A stretch of DNA of 64,000 nt from Crotophaga sulcirostris (GCA_013397455.1 VYZB01000529.1:97142-161141); one strand, 5' to 3'; positions 12,401 through 27,000 are shown, numbered from the stretch's first letter. The notes: generated by a model not told the origin, from the sequence alone. Numbers and translations are program-made.

Positions 12401-14128
12401 ACAAGAGGCCATGGCATAAGACTGAGAGTGGGCATCACAGGTGAGGCAATTCAGAAGAACCTCTAGTACTTGTGAAAAGATAGACATGGTTTCTAAATAA
12501 AAAACTATGGTAGACACAAAGCCTGACCTCTTGTGTGAATAACATAAAAAAATCAGCAATGCCAAGAAACATGGGGGAAAATACAGGGTCACCTTTACAG
12601 CCAGTGAGAGGCAATACAGGAAAGTATGATGCAGATCATATCTATTTCAGGCTCAGCTTCTGGAGGGAGCCAAACAAAAGCTTTCTCTTTTGCATCCTCA
12701 TGGTGGAATAGAACTGCCAACACCCTGACTAGTAGTTACACTGAAATACCATGTTCCCACTGACACCATGTTTTCACCTGAAGAAGGCAGGTCTGTGGAG
12801 GAAGTCTCCTTGGTTTCCCCTCTGTAGACAGGACAGAGAAGAACAATTGCAGAGAGGAAGGCTTTTTGCTAGAGTCAAGAAATGGTCCTTCAGGTCACTT
12901 GTGGGAATCCATTTGTGCAGCTGCAGCCAAAGCACCTGAGAAGGTACCAAAATACAGCAGAAGATGCAATCACCCAATTTCACAATGGTACTGCAACTTT
13001 TACTCCTGGGCCCAGCTGTGTCCTGGGGTATTGCAAGGTGCATGTTGGCAGGCTTTCAGCTGCAAATACCTGAACCCCAGGAAACAGTGCCACAGTTTCA
13101 TGTCTTTGGCCTGTCATGCTTGATATTAAGCAGATTTATGATCTGCACTTTCAGCCTTTACACAGGGGGAAGTCCTATTAAATTCAGTAACAATTTGCAT
13201 AAGCTGAGATTTTAGTAATGAATAAGAATGTGGATTAAAATTGCTTTTCTATGCTTATTTATGACCATACTCTTTCATATACTAGACAAGTTAAAAAACA
13301 TTTAGAGATGACAGTGAGGATTTCACTCTGTGAAAACAAACACTGGATTGTGTTTAGATGGACATACAATAAGCTAAACCAAAACTCCACTTTAACACTA
13401 TTTTCTGTACTTGCTTCCACTGACCTGTCCACATGGATCTGCCAAGTGGCAACTGGTAGGCTGAGGCCCAGTAGGGAATACTGAGATTTTCTTCCTTGCT
13501 TGAATTGATTCTTTCTTTACTTTATTGTGAGCTACTGTCAATAGCTAATTTTGCCAAATTTACCTTGTCTCATCTCTATCCTGCTATAAATATATGTTGT
13601 TCTTATTTTTTCCTTTGTATCTCTTTCCTGTGATTACTTATGATATCTGCTCTTAATTAGCTGTCTATGAGCAGGCAATAAGGTGCCTACGAGCAGATTT
13701 CATTTATTCTTCTTTATGTAATGCAGAAACCAGTATGTGACTGAGGTTGTTTCTCTAGCACAGTTACTTCCATTTTACTACAATCTTAAATTTTATCAAT
13801 AAAAATCCTTTTGTTTACTCCTTTGCCAGATTAGCAGAAAAATCCCCTTCTGAGCCACAGATCATGTTACTGGATGTGGGCAATGCCAAGCTTGTACTTT
13901 TGCTTTCATTATATTAATAAGACTTTCTGTTGTCATATCAACAGGAATAACTGTTGATAACAGCTAAACAGAGGATGATGTAAATTCCTGAAGTGACTTT
14001 AATGCTTGTACTTTTACAGATGTTGGCTGTAGTAATTGCACTTAAACTCCTTGTCTACTTTCCACCTTCAATTCTTAGCTGATGTTACCTATATTGTAAG
14101 GCTGGAGTTCACTAAAATAACATGAAAT
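6451..14128. other. Non-coding sequence, no gene recognised
   Basis: Unique-looking, AT-rich sequence. It holds a 15-base A-run at 7349-7363 without an upstream poly(A) signal or coding remnant, the short repeat cluster at 9790-9852, and many short open frames of at most about 120 codons without recognisable motifs. Overlapping frames in three phases at 12750-13215 look like chance. I see no supported gene. Confidence 0.5.
9790..9852. repeat. Cluster of four 11-mers CAGAGYRTTAT
   Basis: CAGAGTGTTAT (9790-9800) is followed by three exact copies of CAGAGCATTAT at 9806-9816, 9825-9835 and 9842-9852. The intervals (16, 19, 17) are irregular, so this is not a simple tandem array. Confidence 0.8.
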
Positions 14129-14306
14129 TGGAATGCGCTGCCCAGGGAGGTGGTGGAGTCGCCAACCCTGGAGGTGTTTAAGAGGAGATTGGATGAGGCA
14201 CTCAGTGCCATGGTTTAGACAATGGGTTGGTGTTAGTGTTGGGTTATAGGTTGGACTTGATGATCTCAGAGGTCCTTTCCAACCTTGTGATACTGTGAAA
14301 TGATTC
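14129..14306 (+). mobile_element. CR1 LINE 3' end, short (sense)
   Basis: A 178-base CR1 tail. It shows the CTGCCCAGGGAGGTGGTGGA block at about 14139, CCCTGGAGGTGTTTAAGAGG at about 14166, GTTGGACTTGATGATCTCAG at about 14250 and CCTTTCCAACCTTGTGA near the end. The terminal octamer is degraded to a TACTGTGAAATGATTC-like sequence. It is severely 5'-truncated and non-coding. The spacing between the GTTTAA block and the GACTTGATGATCT block differs from the copies at 1148 and 35091, suggesting a different CR1 subfamily, though I do not name one. Confidence 0.93.
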
Positions 14307-17300
14307 AAAGCACCATGCAACAATTTTTTTCTCCACTTGGACATGCCAGTTCTTCAAAAACTGATCCAATAGCAGAACTTAGTACTTCCATCAGCGTTTA
14401 GAAAACAAACATAAGCCCCAAAGCAAACAAAACCCAGTAAAGTGTTTCCATTAGAACATATAAATCAGAAAGCTGGTACGCACACTGTGTTCTCTCTGAG
14501 CTGACTGCATCATGTGATTTTTTTTAAAAGTATGATATTTACAGTCTTAACCATTACTAGGTAATTGGAAAAGGTTGGCATCCTCCAAGAGATCACATTA
14601 ACTTAGAAGGGTATATGCTTTTGACTGGAAACCATGCTAATGAATTGATTCAAACCAGCCAAATCAGTCCACTTCAAACTTTGGAAGACTTCTGAACAAA
14701 GATCTGTCTAACATTCCCTCAACATGGATAATCTTTAAAAGTCTTCATCCTCTGCCATGAAAATTCAGGGGAGTTTTCTTTACTGTCTTTCATGGAAACT
14801 GGTTCAAACATGTTATCCTTCCCACAGTGAAGTCAGCATCAAAACTGGCAGACTCTACATCCATTGCAAGAACATAATAATATCTGAGGAAGATGAACAG
14901 AAAATTACCATGTTCTCCATTGTTATAAACAATAAAACAAACTTCTTTTTTCTTACGTTATCAATAAAACAAAACTCCCAAAACTTAAATTTTTAACTCA
15001 GGAGAAACTCTCAGAAATATACTTTGGTTAAAGATTAGAATTATGTAGGACAAACACTTTTTTTAAAGGTCCATACATTTGCCCCATATATTCTCATTAT
15101 TGTTTTACCAACATGAATCAGGTATCACTTGTTGTATAGATGCAAAATCATTTGTGAAATGAAAACAAGACTGTTTTCCTACAGACAGGGATTGTAGATG
15201 CCACTGACTAGCAGGACTTGCATGTTTTTTCTTTTTAAACATCATGTTCTCTATGCAAATATTTACATTCTGGTTTAAACTCTTCATATTTTAAAATAAT
15301 GGTGAACATGTATTCAATGAAAGAACAGTGTATAATAATGTAGTAAGCACAGAGACAGAGACTCTTCTTAACCTTCTTCAAAATCATGTCCTACTTAAAA
15401 TCTTGTCTTCCAGTTAAGGGCAAAGATAAGGAAGGTAAAGCCAAATCTCTAACCCAGATTGCCTTTCACAACAATGCTTTCCATGCTTATATTTTCTTTT
15501 TTCTGTTACCTCTCTGTTTATAGTAGGCAAGGGAAAGAACAATGTGAAATATTACAGCCTTTGACTAGTGAATAGGTGCACGTGGTCTGTGTCCAGTTGT
15601 TTCAATTATAGCACGGATGCAAAAATCTTGGTGCCAAAGTGTTGAATATAAGCATCAGAGCAAGGTTATGTTAACTTGATTGATCTGAATTGATGAGCTG
15701 CATTAATACTCTAAGCTTTTCTGTGTCATTTGCATCAGATGTAATGGAGAGAGCAAAATGTGGTAAGAAACATTTTTCCCTTTAAGGGAATGAGCATGTC
15801 ACCATGTAACTCAGTAGGGTCACTGGGAAATTTGCCTTTCTAAAGAATTTTGGCCATCTTCTTCAAAAGTGATCAGAGTTAAATAAATAATGAAAATGAT
15901 GAGCAGCAAAGGCTATGAGCAAATAATGTCCATTTCCTTAATGAATTGTTTCAGTTCAAGAATCAGTCCTGGAAGGTGTTAAGTGTACAAGCTGTAACAG
16001 AAACAAGAGAAATTTTTTTTTCAGTGCTGTGCACAGCTGCCAAACTTATTATCACATCATAGACATTCTCCATGAGTTGTGTATATCCTGCATGCTTGTT
16101 CTTTCTTATCAGTGAACATTACAGCCTATAGTGCACTACATATTACTCAGCTGCTTCCCTTTCATGGATGTTCATTTATCATGTGTTTTGGCTTGTGCAA
16201 GGATGAGGTTAACGGTCTTCTAGTTGCTGCCTGATTCACTCATACTTTTCATAACTTCTCAGTATAGTCAGCTGTATTTGTTCTTAATGAGTGTTTTAAC
16301 TATATTTAAGCACCCTGTTTAGCTGGGAGAAACACAGGATCCCTTGACAATACATCTTTGATCATTGTTCTCCATGAAAGCCAAACACTATCAGAAGAGG
16401 TTCCCCACTCCCCTTCTCCAATGATACTATCCCATTTTTTTCTGTCCCATCCCTTTCCAAAGCAGTAAATTTCTTAAATTTTCCTGAAAGTATTTTCTGT
16501 ATGCATTTGGGCTTTGGTCACTTTGCTTCCTCAAGCATTGTCCTCTCTCTCAGCTTCTGTCCTTCCCTTGTTTCCCTGATAGCTGCAAGCTGTGACAATA
16601 CTGAAATATGAACATATACGATATATTCATGTTGTCCACATTTTAAAGCCAAGTAGGCAAATTGTAGAATGCTGCTTGTTCCTCTTATACAGTAAGCTGG
16701 GCCAACAGGCGTAAAATTTCTCTGGAAATGTTACTGATTTTGTCCTGGTTTTCTTTTTCCCAATGGATTTAAATACTGCACAGCAGTTATGTTGCCACCA
16801 AACACAATACTTTGCACCAAAGCTGAAGGAGAAATATTCCAAAGCAGAATCCAAGTTTCTCTTTCCTATGCATGTATGTTGCTTTATCTATTGATATTTC
16901 TCTGAGAGAGCAGCCAGGGGATGAAACAAAGAACATCTACCTTCAGTGGTCTGAAAAGCCTGTATTTCAGCAATAGAGATCCATTTATTGACATGCATTC
17001 CCAAGAGCTTTACTCTTCTGGTGCACTTCAGTTTACTTTCTATACTTACAATCTATCAGTTTTTTTCCTGGAACTACTGCCCCAAGACCTTTCCCTCCTA
17101 GACACCACTCCTACCCTTCCTCCCCGACACTAACTGTATGTCAATCTCTGCCAGTTCCTGTTTTAAGAATGCAGTGCTCTTGGGAGCTCACAAAAACATA
17201 ATTTGCAATGGCTTTTCATTGATGTACCCAGCTTCCCAAGGGTCAGGGTAACAGCCTGCAACAATTTGACCTGTAAAAAAAGCCAGTAAGTTGCATTGCA

Positions 17301-20300
17301 AAATCAGTAATGCACAAATATAGCAAGTCACTCCTCTCTCTTGCTTCTGCTGTGTCTCTAAAACTTTGAGTTCCCATTTGTCGGTATTTTCTCTGGGGCA
17401 TCTTCTGTGTCAGTATAGTCTTCCCTGCCATTTTCTTTGACAACTTTCACCAGAATTCTCTTTGTCTATTAAGGCAACTCAAGGTGGACAAGGTCTGTAT
17501 ATTATTCACAATCTATGTTCTTCAAAGAAATCTCTGGATGCATTTTCTTCATAAGGGAAAACATATACAGCGAACAGCAAGTAGCTGTAAGCCTACTTCA
17601 GTCATGTACGTGCCTTCCATCCCCATCATCCTTTGAAACACACTGCCTGACCAACACACAGTTAAAGGAAGACTCCAAGCCCAGAGCTGTGCTTCTATTT
17701 CAGAATCTTCAGGCTATATTGTCACGACTGCAGCTGCATCATAGTTGTGTCCCTGAACTCCCAGCTACTGTTTCCCAGCCTCCAGCTGAGGAGCAGTTCG
17801 GATTCACTGGGTTAGTCCTCCTGGTTCCTTTCAGTGCCAAGTCATACAGATTAGTTTAAACCTACTGGTAATGGTTTAACTTTGTAGTGAAATATATTGA
17901 AGAGTTTTCATGCATGCATCCATCTTCTGCTTCTCATCACATCCAAACAGCAGGAATTTACTCTCTGGAGCAGCTGTTACATATTTACTTCTTAAACTGC
18001 TACAGCTGTTTCCCAAGCAAACTGAGGAGCTGGAACCGATGCCCCTGTACTTTTGGGTTCATACAGCCTTTGAATAGGAAGGTTAGACTGTCTTAATAAG
18101 CCTCTAGCCCTCTGAGGGTTGAAATACTTCCTTGCCCATTAGAGAAAAGACATCCTGGCCTAGGCAAATGAGTTTGGTGTGCAGCTAAACAGCAGGCGTA
18201 GTGTGAGGCTCTTGTCTCAGTCCTGGGTCTTACATGCCAGTGTGCAGTCCAGAGCTGCTTCTGGCTTAAGTCATTTGACATTAACTCTCCTTGCCCTATC
18301 GCTATGACAAAGATCAAGCAGCTTCTTTGGTAAGACCAGCTCAAGGAAATGGGCACAGGCTGTGCCAGTACCATGGAGCTGGACCCAGAACAACCGTAGA
18401 CACCACCGTACCTGGCCGCTGTCGTAGCCTTGAAGACTGCTGCTCATAAACCAATTCAGTGGTCGTGAGTGGGTTTACATCACTAGGATCTGAGTTTTAT
18501 ACCTAGGATATGTACTCAGCGTAGTTTGCACTGGAGTTTTTGCTGCACTGGGACATCAGTAGCTCCCTGAGAACTCCACACGAAAGCACAGGAGGTGAGT
18601 GGGAAATGGGGCAGCATGATGACAGCCAGACAGGACATGGGTAATACTGGCACAACAGCCCTGTATGTGCTACAGAGGAATACTCTGAGGCCACTACAGC
18701 CTTTGCAAGTGAATAATTGATTATCTCTGTCACCTCTTCTGTCCCAGGAGAGGCAAAACAATCCAGAGGAAACTGAATTACTAAGCATTTCTTGAAAATA
18801 AAAGAGACGAGCTAATAATTACCTCAACGTCAGCTTAGGAGTAAAATACCAGTAACCAAATGAGCTGGGGATAGGTTCAAGCCCTGTGCTTATAAAGGGG
18901 CAATATGAAAAGAATAACAGTGGCTTTATACCATCATCATATTCAAGTTGAATGAGCGAACATTAACCACCACACTGATATTAATAAATGAAATCTTTTT
19001 TTTTCTGGGTATAGATTAACTAACAAATGAATCCCATGCACTAGCAATACTGGAAATACTTCATTTACACCAGAGAAAGAAACCTTAGCTCTTTTCTTCT
19101 CATGGAGAAACTGCTGCAAAGATTTTTCAGCCAGCACAGAGCAAGGCTGCACACAGGGCAGATCCCAGCATCACCCAGCCCTGTAGCAGCATCCACGTGC
19201 TGACACAGCAGCCAGCTACCCATCCAGCTCTTGGTGAGACTTCCAGGGTCAATGCAATGCAAAAAAAAACCCAGTAAGTTGTTCTGTACAGTCATGTGGG
19301 AAATGTGGGTTACAGTAGCAGGGGATGGCAGAGCTTTGCAAGAGAAACTACAAGTATTTCAGCCCTCAGGGGTGTAAATCTCTCTCTAGTCAGTGGCTGC
19401 TCCAACTGCTTTGGGACAGCAGCCAGCTGGATATCACATAGCTGCACTCTTGTCAGGGCCTGGGTGCTAGGCCTCTTTCCAAAACCTGGCAATCAAACCA
19501 GGAAAACATTCAGTTGAGGGATAATTTAAAACCTTAACTGGAGTGCTAACCAGGCCAGGAAATTCCATCATTTAACAAGATTGGTAATGGTTGTTTGCCC
19601 TACAATGAAGGGAGAAGCATGGAACAAAATCTAACACTCTGAATAATCTCTGCATCCCTGGTGAATCAAGATTCACCTTTGTAGATATTTTACTGGGTGT
19701 TTTCAACCTAATCATAAAGAAAGAGGAACAAAGAGGGCTTTTTCCTTTTTCTTCACAGAAGTTGTTGCCCATCTGATGAACGCTTGCGGGGCCTCACTGA
19801 GATCTCCTGTAGGATGCTTCTAGCCAGCAGTTGAGGTATGACTGTCCCCTGCTAGTTATCTGTTGAAGGAGGTGTGCTGCTTAGAGAAAGGATAGTGAAA
19901 GGGCGAGGATATAGTTTGAAAATTATCCCTGTCATGACATGTCAGCCTGCGGGTGCAGGTGAGGCGGGCTGTGCTTGCTGAAGGCAAAAGCTTCGAAGAG
20001 ACTGCCAGTGGCTGTTGTCCGTCTCTGACAGGGCTTCAGTGCAACGTTTCAGCACCTCTATAAGCTTCAGAATGTTGATGAATCTAGCCATTAATTTTTG
20101 GTGGTTTATTTTGGCTTGTGGAGAAGCATTGAGTGATTGTAAAGTGTATGTCTGTAGGCCAAGAAAGAGCTGTGGAACTTTGCTTTGAACATCATTTTTC
20201 TGCACATAAGCACTGATTTCCCTGTTGAAGGAGGAACTGAAGCCCAGGTCTACTCAGGATGTGTCCTTACCAAGGCTATTAGACTGTTCTTTTAAGCTCT

Positions 20301-23300
20301 TTGCCCTAATGAATATTTAAGTCTTTTAACCAGATTGTTTCAATCTCCTCCAGCAGTGTTGGTGAAGTGTTGGTAGTAAATGGCCAGGAAAGGCTTTGAG
20401 AAGGAAGGAAGTAGTGTAAGCAGTAGCAATGTGAAAATGTAGCTAGAAGCTACTGTACTTTCTCGGAATATTTATTCTTACCTGCTTTTTGTTCTCTCCT
20501 TACTTTACTGTTTGGCCAGAGGTTGATATGAAGAGCGTGTGGTGGAGTGAAGAGGGAAAAGCATGGGAGAGCCCTTGCCCTTGCTCTGGTTGCTACTTCT
20601 TAATTGCTGACTGCTCAGCAGAGCTCAGGCAGGACATGAAGTTCCAGAGGGTCTGCTGCACTCAGAGTGGTTTAATGCTCTGCTTTGCAGGACAGGAGTG
20701 ATGTGACATGGACACTGATGTCTAGAAGAGAATGTAACTGTGAATCTTTATGGCAGTCTAGAAACTGGCAGCAAAGACCATGAGCACTCAAACTCCAGCC
20801 TTTGCTCTAGTGTTTCTTTTCTGGAATGCTTAAGTTGTTGCCTGGTCTTTCAACCGATGTCTGTGAACCACATTCTTAAGCACCTGTTTTTCTCTATAAA
20901 ATATGAAACTGTGTGCTTAGGACCAGGACTCACCAGGCAGTAGGATGCTTAAAATGCTAAACCTAATTCACCTCTAGGAAATAAACCCCTATTTATTTAT
21001 TTTATACAGTACTGTTTGCAATCCAGCAAGTGCAATTAACTCAGGTTTCAGTCTCTCTATATAAATAATGCTTTTTGTTTGCTTAAGTCCCTCTACAAGT
21101 GCTTGCCTGTGTGAGAACTTGTCAATAAGGCTGGCAGGGTGACTTCTCTATGTTTCTAATCCTTTAACCATTTGTTTAGAAACAACAGTTGGGTGTCTGT
21201 GCTGTGCAAATTAGTCAGTAAGAGAAGAATTTAACAAAAAGCAAATTAAGGACAATTCAGTTTTAACTGTTTATTTTTCAGTTTCCGAGAAAATAAATAG
21301 AAATTCTTGGTTTTTTTTTTTTTTAGGAATTTACGTCCCTTAGTATTTGTTACCAATTCCTTAACATTCTTTTTTGAACTTGCTCTGGGTAGCTGTCAGA
21401 GTCCAAGTCAGAGAGATATGAAAATATCTATCTCCCATACTTGGGGATATCTCAAGTGAAAAAAAACCCAAACTCTCACAAACTTAATTTAACATCACAA
21501 ATATGATTTTAATTCTAAAGCACTCAATTTGTATGGATAGTTTTTTCACTTATATATTCTCATTCAGACACCTCAGTGAGCATGCCTCATTAAACCTAAC
21601 TCCATTCTGCAAGGAAAATTGAAGCACAGATTTGAGTGCCTTCTGTTGTACAACACACCTGCAAATCCACAATCTAACACAGATATTGGACTACACTGTT
21701 CAATATCAATAGTCTCTATATTATTTTAAACTTAAATTAAATCCAAATAAAACATCATCCATATATCAGCTCTTCTGTCATATCTTAGAGGTAACTAACA
21801 ATTTATTATTAAAATTAAGTTAAAAACACATGTGCATAAAGATAATCTTATCTTGAAGGAAAATAACACTAGAAGACTTTGATTTTCACCAAGCATTAAT
21901 AGATATGAGCATTCACTCTGTGGAAAGATGCCTCAGCATGTTTCAAAATGCACAGGTTTTAAAAAACTCAAACAGTAGTAACTTGAAAATAATAACCTGT
22001 AGTGGACCCTGTAAAAGCAGTGTGTTGGAACATGCTTTTGAGTTATTTTTTCTAGAATGCTGTAGGGTTTTTACAAGATTGTTTAGACAGATGTTCGTCC
22101 TTTCTGTGTATAAGAACTATTTGCTCTTCTGAGGCTCAGAGATATTCCTTCTGATGTTTAACTGACGTCTGGTCTCTCTGTTGTAGGATGTCTGTAGGTA
22201 GAATTGCTGTGGAAATGCATCTGTTAGATAATTTACAGAAACAAAGTTTTAGGGTTGTGGCAGAGAACAAATTTATAAGCCCACAAATCCTGACCAGTAT
22301 TAAATGTTTGTCCTACTGAGTGTGAGAATTCAGGGACTTTGCTGTTCAGATTTTTCTCTTAGATGTTTCTGCTGCATCTTGAAAGTACAAGGCAGATTAG
22401 TCTGATCATTAATATGACACTTAGTTCTAGAAAATCTAAACCATTATACAGCGATTTTTCCATAAGCCTTAAGTCACAGACAAATTGGAGAACTGAGCCA
22501 GAGGGAGCACACTTAAAGATAGTGAGGCACAGTTGCCTGGTTGTGAGACTGCTCTCTACCTGGTTGGTTAGTCAGTTTGTAGGGATGGATAAGTATGGAA
22601 GAGGTCACAACAATGCTTATCCTCACTGCCCTGTCCCACTAGGATGATGCAGTGGCATAATGGGGTAGATTTTCATCAGCTCAGAGAACACTTTTTTTAT
22701 TTGAAGCATTCAGTATCAAAAAATACTGAGCTGGTTATCTTTGGTATCTATTGACCATTGAACTGTTTTCACTTTTTCAGATATTCAAAATTTTATACTA
22801 CTGAGATTTCCTCTTTCAAAAATGCAAAGCTCTCATACTTCTGTCCAGGATTTCCACAAGGAAGACATTTCAGTGCATGCACTAGGCCTTCCACGTGCCA
22901 TGAATCCAACTTCTAGATATGGCGGGCTCACTGTCCATACGTTTAGAGTCAACCTGATCATGTTTAGTTCTTCTTTGCTTCAATCAGGATACCAGACATC
23001 CAGAAAAATAACCAAAGTTCTCCTCTTATATCCAGACATGTCCAGAGTAACCCAGACACAGAGCAGCCAAAGAATTAGATTGTGTCTCGTTCTGTGAAAG
23101 AAGCAATGTGATTTTCTTGTGCTTTTTGAACCCCTGTACAAGGGCTGCCTGTAGTCAGAGATGAGGAATAATGTTATGTTTTTCTGTACTGATGCTGCTA
23201 TCCTTCCACAGCAAACAGGGCTACTGTACCCAGCGTTCCAGTAAAAGAAAAAATCCCCTCAACTGGTGTGGAAGGGCTTGCTTCTCTGTGGTCTCAGCCC

Positions 23301-24000
23301 TCTAGGTCCTGCACTCCTGTTCCAGACTGCTCAGGCCTGAAGCTGCCTCAGTCCCCCTCAGATAGTTATTTGTGTAAAGCATAAAGTCTGTTTCAACCAT
23401 TCTTCCTCCCCTTTGGCAACTAGGAGTTTCTGTTCAAGTTTCGCCATTTTAAGAGCAAGTAAAAGAGATGGGAGTGAAACTTGGCTGCCAGTAGAAAAGG
23501 AGAAAGGAAATACAGCTTTGAATTATCCAATGTGCAATGGCAAATGCTATCAGAAAAATAAGGTGCGTGTCTGTTGTAACATAAGAATCTGCCTAGGTTT
23601 GTGCAAGAACAGGATGTTTGATAAACAGCTCTCTGTTTACAGTTTTGCTGTCACAGTCAAATCAAACCCTTACTTATGTATGGTGCTGGAAGTGCCTTCG
23701 ACAGAATAACTCCCTGCAGAATTCCTGAGCTTACTAGGTTTACTGGTGTTTGTAATCGTTAACTTGAATGTATAATTGTGTAGCAGGCTGTCTTCCTATT
23801 TCAAAACACTGAAAGCTAATTAAAGATGAAACTACTCGCTAATGAGTTCTGTATTCACTGGACAGTTTGCAGTATGGTACCTCATTATTTTAAGTCATAT
23901 AATTGTCCTCTAAAAGGAATTTTCGTATTGAATCTTATTTCCTTCATATGGATAGGTACACCATTTTAAGGCACTACTTTAGCTATGAGAAGTTTCAAAT
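14307..24000. other. Non-coding sequence, no gene recognised
   Basis: AT-rich sequence with scattered short open frames (longest about 114 codons, 17515-17859 plus) that show no family signature. A poly-T run lies near 21310-21324. The only splice-like structure noted is the very short candidate at 15414-15434. No mobile-element tail was recognised. Confidence 0.5.
15414..15434 (+). other. Candidate 21-nt microexon (weak)
   Basis: A pyrimidine-leaning acceptor (TCTTGTCTTCCAG) ends at 15413 and a consensus-like donor (AAG|GTAAAG) begins at 15435. They enclose 21 bases, a multiple of three, with no stop in frame 1. Such pairs arise by chance at this scale, there is no flanking gene model, and no product can be proposed. 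Confidence 0.1.
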
Positions 24001-27000
24001 GAAATAGTGCTATTTAAAGCCAGTGCTTCTCAAGGACAGACAATTCTTTTTCAAATCATCCCTAGTCAATCAGCTAAAAGCACCAAATTTGCCCTAATCT
24101 AATAGTGCTCCAAAGAGTTAAATACATTCCTCTGGACCAATGCCACTGAGACAAATTAGATATTCTAAGCAGAGCCAAGTTCATTGTGCAGTTTGCACAT
24201 GTGAGACAGTATTATTCATGGTGGTTTTATCAAGAAAAGATACTGAACTTGTCAGAAAATAGTTTGTATTGGGCTAAATTGTGCAATTCTCGTTCATGCT
24301 TGTGAACATTTGCACAAATAGACCCATTGACTTCCCAATGAAAGTATTTCATTATGATCATTCCTATTACAGTGATCATTATGTGATTTGAAATAATAAA
24401 GCACCACATCCTCATTGACTTCAGTGACATTACTTGATCCACCAATATGAGTAAGGGCTTTGCAATGTAGTTAAGAGGATCTTAATAACAAAACCTCTGT
24501 TACCAAGTTAAATATAACCCGTACCACAACTCTGCCATGGAACAGTCACAAAACTACATCGGTGTGACTCCCTCCATTCCCGCACACACACACATCCCCC
24601 TCTAGTTTTTCTTTCAGAACAAAACCAGCTGTAACTAGAGGCTAGGTTTTACTAACTGAAAGGAGCTTCTAGCAAAAAAGAACAAAAGTTCTAGTGTGCA
24701 GAAGCCACCCTGCAAAGAATGTTGGCAGAAGAGGAAGCCAGACCATTCCACTACCGTAACCTTAAACTATCATTTGTTGATGTTGATGTATTTCTAATAA
24801 GTGAGGAAACAAGAGCACAATAAAAAGGAAGATGGAGAACTTGAGACCTTTTGGAGACTGGGCTTTTCACATTTATGTGTAGCCTGGCAAGGCAGAAGGA
24901 ACTCTTTATTGAGTGATAATAGCATACGCTGCACAATTTACCCTTATGCTTATGTGAATGGGAAGTGCCATAATCTGCAGGCTTTTCATTTTACAGAAGT
25001 GAAACCAGCAAAGAAAAAATGCTCTGTTGCTTAGGTCCAAATTGCAGACAGATATGGGATTGTGCCTCCAGTTTCAGAGAGTGCTAGTACTTCTTCACTG
25101 AGTGAGCTATTATATTTAGCTATCAGATAAAGTGGTGTGATCTGTACCACAGCAGTGCATTACTTCAGTGTGAAAATAATATGAAGTTTGGTCTTCCCAT
25201 GTGCACTAGGAAGGAGTGTCAGCTAGAAGAAAGCACCATTTTAGTAGCAGTACTGCTGCCTAGGGAGCTGCAGAACCTGATGTATGGATTAATCTACAGT
25301 CTTGGGCAAAAGGGTTATCTTTATTTGCAGAAGAAAAAAATCTTAGGCTCCTTCTAGTATGTGAAGTAAACAAATGAGTGCCCACAGGCAGTCGCTTTCT
25401 ACCTGAGGATCTCTAAGCACCTCAGAACTGTGCAGTGTCCTGACACCCATTTGACAAACAAATCATGACCAATAGAAGTTGTGGCAAAGCTATGACCAGC
25501 ACACATATTTACAGGCTCATTCTTTCTTCCACTGGAACATAGCACTAAAAAGAGTTTTCTCTGTCAATTTTACAGCAGCCTTTGACTTTGAATGGCTGAG
25601 GTGGAAATAACAGCCTCAGTGAAGTCAACAGCAATTTTGTCCCTCACTGCAGTGCCCCAGTTAAGTAGTAGATATTGTAATAAAAATATTTCACAGCCAT
25701 CAACTCTGTATGAATTATCAGCAGCTGTCAGTTTTTATACTGAAAGATAAAGGGCAATAAAAGACATGGTAGCTTTTTAAGTTATAATGCTCTAAGGATG
25801 AAAAATTCAGTCCATTCCAAGGGTTAAATCCAAGCTTCTTCTCTAAAGTTACTATGGCAACTAGATGCAATCTATAGTGATATTGTAGTTAATGAAATGT
25901 TTCTTCCAGACCAACAGGGCAACATGTAGCATTCAGTAATGAGGGATGTCTTTGGGGAAAGAACAGTGGCATCAAAGCTGCCTTCTAGCAAACTGTATTG
26001 CATGCTAAAAGCCTGGGGTAAATTGTGTCCTGAAGTCCAAATTCCCTTCTGTTTATTCACAGTGCTTCCTTCATGTCTCCTCTGATGATGAGAAACACTG
26101 GTAATAAGAACACTAATTGAGAAGGAAGAGAGCAGGAAAAGAAAATATATTTGATCACTTGCTCAACTGAATCATAACAAGGAAAAAAAACTTGCAAAGA
26201 AGATTTGTGTGTGCGTGTTTGAAAGAAGTTTACTTTTCCTTAAAAATGGAATAGCTAAATGTTGACATTTGATGTCAGCATACTGTATCATATCTCTATG
26301 TGCATGTGAGCGAATCGTGTGGCTACTGATTAAGTCTCTGTCCTCTTCCTGACTTCTCAGAAGCTGAAATATGAGTTGGAAAACCCAAATTTGTGCAATG
26401 CAAAACCCAAACCACATCTTTTTCAGCCTGTATTAATCCCAACAGATAAAAGGCAACTCAGACAAAAATGCATGTGTGTCTGAGGGATGGCGGAAGCAAC
26501 ACAAGCGCAACGTTTCCTGTGAAGGACGATGCAAACTCTGGTCCCTTATGGCAGCGGTTGACCGTGCTGCCAAGACCCTCTACTCCTGGGAAGAATTGCC
26601 TTCCCTGTACACTGGTGCAGACTGCTTCCCCTGATGAAGAGGGAAGAGATGGGTGTCAGGGCAGGGCCTGGGAGCCGTTCAGTGGCCTTCTGCTCTGCAT
26701 GAGAAGGCCTCTTCCCTCCTCTGATCTGGAGTAAGGCTTTGCTGAGTCACTTGTTGAAAGCTGTAGTTTTGTCTTTGCAGGCCCTTCGAACTTGAAAGAA
26801 ATCTCACAAATGACCACAGATACCTGACTTGAGGTGTTCACATTTAAGATGTTGAGTTTCTATAAATACTTATCCTGCAAACAGGCCTTGCAGAACTGTA
26901 TTAATAAACAGTCTCTCCAGACCTAATGGATATTTCCCAAACTGCCCCTCTTCAGTACCACATGAATGCAAGTGTCAGAGCATGAGAGAAGGTAGGAACC

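Noticed and set aside
12751..13215. Three overlapping plus-strand frames and a minus frame around 12.75-13.2 kb
   Set aside because: Several phases open at once point to low stop density by composition rather than to selection on one frame.
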